Shown: positions 13,307 through 14,520 of the stretch, in pieces | Position numbering within the stretch: position 1 is the first letter of the stretch | Layout: each line of letters starts with the position of its first letter | DNA from: Accumulibacter sp. | Lineage (GTDB): Bacteria > Pseudomonadota > Gammaproteobacteria > Burkholderiales > Rhodocyclaceae | Length of the DNA stretch: 14,520 bases | NCBI GenBank assembly: GCA_031284185.1 | Contig: JAITAJ010000230.1 | Coordinates: forward strand, 1 to 14,520 | Reading direction: 5' to 3' | Position numbers and translations under genes: made by a program | Notes under the pieces: generated by a model | Told to the model about the DNA's origin: nothing | What the model saw: the letters and a program-made list of their open reading frames with translations, nothing else | Database searches by the model: none

Positions 13307-14454
13307 CGTTCCGTCCCGGACGTTTCGAGCAGTTCGCGCGCGATTTCCGCCTGTTCCTCGCTCATCACCGCGCCGCTGAGCCTGAGAAAGAACTCGCTGA
13401 ACAGGTCATACGGCGACAGGCGCCCGATCTCCTCCGGGGTCGGGCGCATGGCGGATGCGTCGACGCCTGTCCGTGAATTCTCGAAATCCAGGGCCATCAC
13501 ATTCGGATAGACGCTGCGCAGCCTGTTCAGGGGATCGATTATTTCTTCCTCGTCCGTCAGCACGACATGGAGGTAATCCTCCCTGTCCGCCCGCGCGGCG
13601 GCTTCCGCGCTCAGCAGGACTTCGAGCCGGCCCTTCATTTCGCGCATGTCGCGGAGTGGCGCGAGCGGCAGGGTCGTCACCGTCAGATCGCCCTTCCGGC
13701 GAAGCTCGGCGAGCGTGACGGACTTCTTCTGCCGCCATTCGGAGAAGGAATATTTCAGTGGCGAGCCTGCGTAACGGACATGTTCCGCGCCGACCGTCTG
13801 CGCGCCGTGCAGGTGTCCGAGCGCGGCATAATCGAAGTCTCCGATCGATTCCGCGCCGATCGCGTCCAGGCCGCCGACCGGGTTCAGTTCCGATTCGCTG
13901 CGCACCGGCGCGACGCCCGCCCGGGTGAAAAACTGATGCGCCACGAGCACGTTGCGGGCGGAAAAATCGATATTCGCGGATTCCAGCGCCGCCGCGAACG
14001 CATCGTCGTAGCCGTCTATCTCGCGCTCCCCCGCCGGGTTCCGCACCGACGAAGGCTTGATGAACGGCAGCAGCCAGAAGTTCACCGCGCCGTATTCATC
14101 CGTGAGCGTGACCGGGCGCAAGGCGCCCTCGAACACGCCGCGCAGATGGATGCGCTTCTCCGAAAGCAGGCGGCTGGCGTAGTTCAGGCGTTCCGGCGAA
14201 TCGTGGTTACCCGAAACGAGCAGTACCGAAACGTCCTCGTTCGACATCCCGGTCAAAAAATCGTCGAACAGACGCACCGCCTCGACGCCCGGCACCGCGC
14301 GATCGTAAATGTCGCCCGCGATCACCACGGCATCCGGCTGTTCGGAGCGTACGTATTCGATGATCTGCCCGAAGACGTGGCGCTGCCCGTCGAGCATCGA
14401 AAAGCCGTTCACGCTCTTGCCGATATGCAGATCAGATAGATGGAGGAATTTCAC
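13303..14454 (-). CDS. sbcD: Exonuclease SbcD (Mre11-type nuclease subunit)
   Basis: The 383-residue calcineurin-like phosphoesterase has all metal-binding motifs in order: SDLHIG (residues 7-12), AGDIYDR (about 46-52), GNHDSPERL (about 82-90), VAHQFFTRAG (about 173) and LGHLHGAQ (about 213). It is the Mn-dependent nuclease partner of SbcC. The N-terminus MKFLHLSDLHIGKSVNGFSM is the form common in Firmicutes; E. coli SbcD starts differently (MRILHTSDWHLGQ). The start codon is GTG at 14454. No Shine-Dalgarno precedes it (the upstream bases read CTTCCCTGAACC), and the AGAGGACAG repeat begins only about 15 nt upstream. The promoter must therefore lie in or beyond the repeat, outside the window. 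The stop overlaps sbcC by 4 nt. Confidence 0.95.
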   Translation of the reverse strand: MKFLHLSDLHIGKSVNGFSMLDGQRHVFGQIIEYVRSEQPDAVVIAGDIYDRAVPGVEAVRLFDDFLTGMSNEDVSVLLVSGNHDSPERLNYASRLLSEKRIHLRGVFEGALRPVTLTDEYGAVNFWLLPFIKPSSVRNPAGEREIDGYDDAFAAALESANIDFSARNVLVAHQFFTRAGVAPVRSESELNPVGGLDAIGAESIGDFDYAALGHLHGAQTVGAEHVRYAGSPLKYSFSEWRQKKSVTLAELRRKGDLTVTTLPLAPLRDMREMKGRLEVLLSAEAAARADREDYLHVVLTDEEEIIDPLNRLRSVYPNVMALDFENSRTGVDASAMRPTPEEIGRLSPYDLFSEFFLRLSGAVMSEEQAEIARELLETSGTER

Positions 14455-14461
14455 GGTTCAG

Positions 14462-14520
14462 GGAAGTTCAGAGGACAGCGGTTTGAGAGGACAGTTTCAG
14501 AGGACAGCGGTTTGAGAAGA
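14462..14520. repeat. AGAGGACAG repeat array upstream of sbcD (continues past the window edge)
   Basis: AGAGGACAG occurs at 14470, 14486 and 14499, joined by CGGTTTG (16-bp step) or TTTC (13-bp step), with AGAAGA at the window end. The 16-bp unit AGAGGACAG + CGGTTTG matches AGAGGACAG + AGGTTCG at 10547-10562, and both are preceded by GTTTC or GTTC. It is the same element type in the same plus-strand orientation as the left arm after ampD. Confidence 0.9.

Overview
The window looks like chromosomal DNA of a GC-rich proteobacterium, most likely a betaproteobacterium of the Rhodocyclales/Nitrosomonadales kind. The main reason is the block ispB - tRNA-Pro(CGG) - small PP0621-like protein - pilS - pilR - ampD, a gene order I associate with that group. 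Taxonomy is inferred from gene content and order only.

Layout. (1) Positions 1-4700, minus strand: the 5' part of a Tad (tight adherence / Flp type IVb pilus) operon. In transcription order it holds two Flp prepilins, a TadG-like protein, a TadE-like protein, an unrecognised secreted protein with an internal duplication, a third tiny Flp-like prepilin, and CpaB/RcpC, which runs off the left edge. The secretin, ATPase, membrane platform and prepilin peptidase genes are not in view and are presumably to the left. (2) Positions 4701-5464: a long divergent intergenic region with a 13-G tract inside an inverted repeat on the pilin side and a good sigma-70-type promoter on the ispB side. (3) Positions 5465-10541, plus strand: polyprenyl diphosphate synthase, tRNA-Pro, a small membrane-anchored zinc-ribbon-like protein, the PilS/PilR two-component system and the AmpD amidase. 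The last four protein genes are tightly packed (6-nt gap, then GTGA and ATGA overlaps). (4) Positions 10542-10718: a long imperfect inverted repeat built from AGAGGACAG-type units. It supplies the 3' ends of the convergent ampD and sbcC reading frames. (5) Positions 10679-14454, minus strand: sbcD-sbcC (ATGA overlap), encoding an Mre11/Rad50-type nuclease that resembles the clostridial-style SbcCD more than the E. coli one. (6) Positions 14462-14520: the same repeat family again, immediately upstream of sbcD.

The most notable unexplained signal is this dispersed repeat family (AGAGGACAG / AGAAGACAG units, partly in 7-bp register). It occurs at three gene borders, overlaps the stop codons of tadG and sbcC, and lies where the ampD stop should be. 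Two of the three copies bracket sbcDC, and one forms a long hairpin next to the gene for a hairpin-cleaving nuclease. Three further sites could vary by slippage: the G13 tract upstream of the pilins, a GAACAG hexamer array inside a signal peptide, and a CACGAC array coding for Asp-His repeats in the PilS kinase domain.
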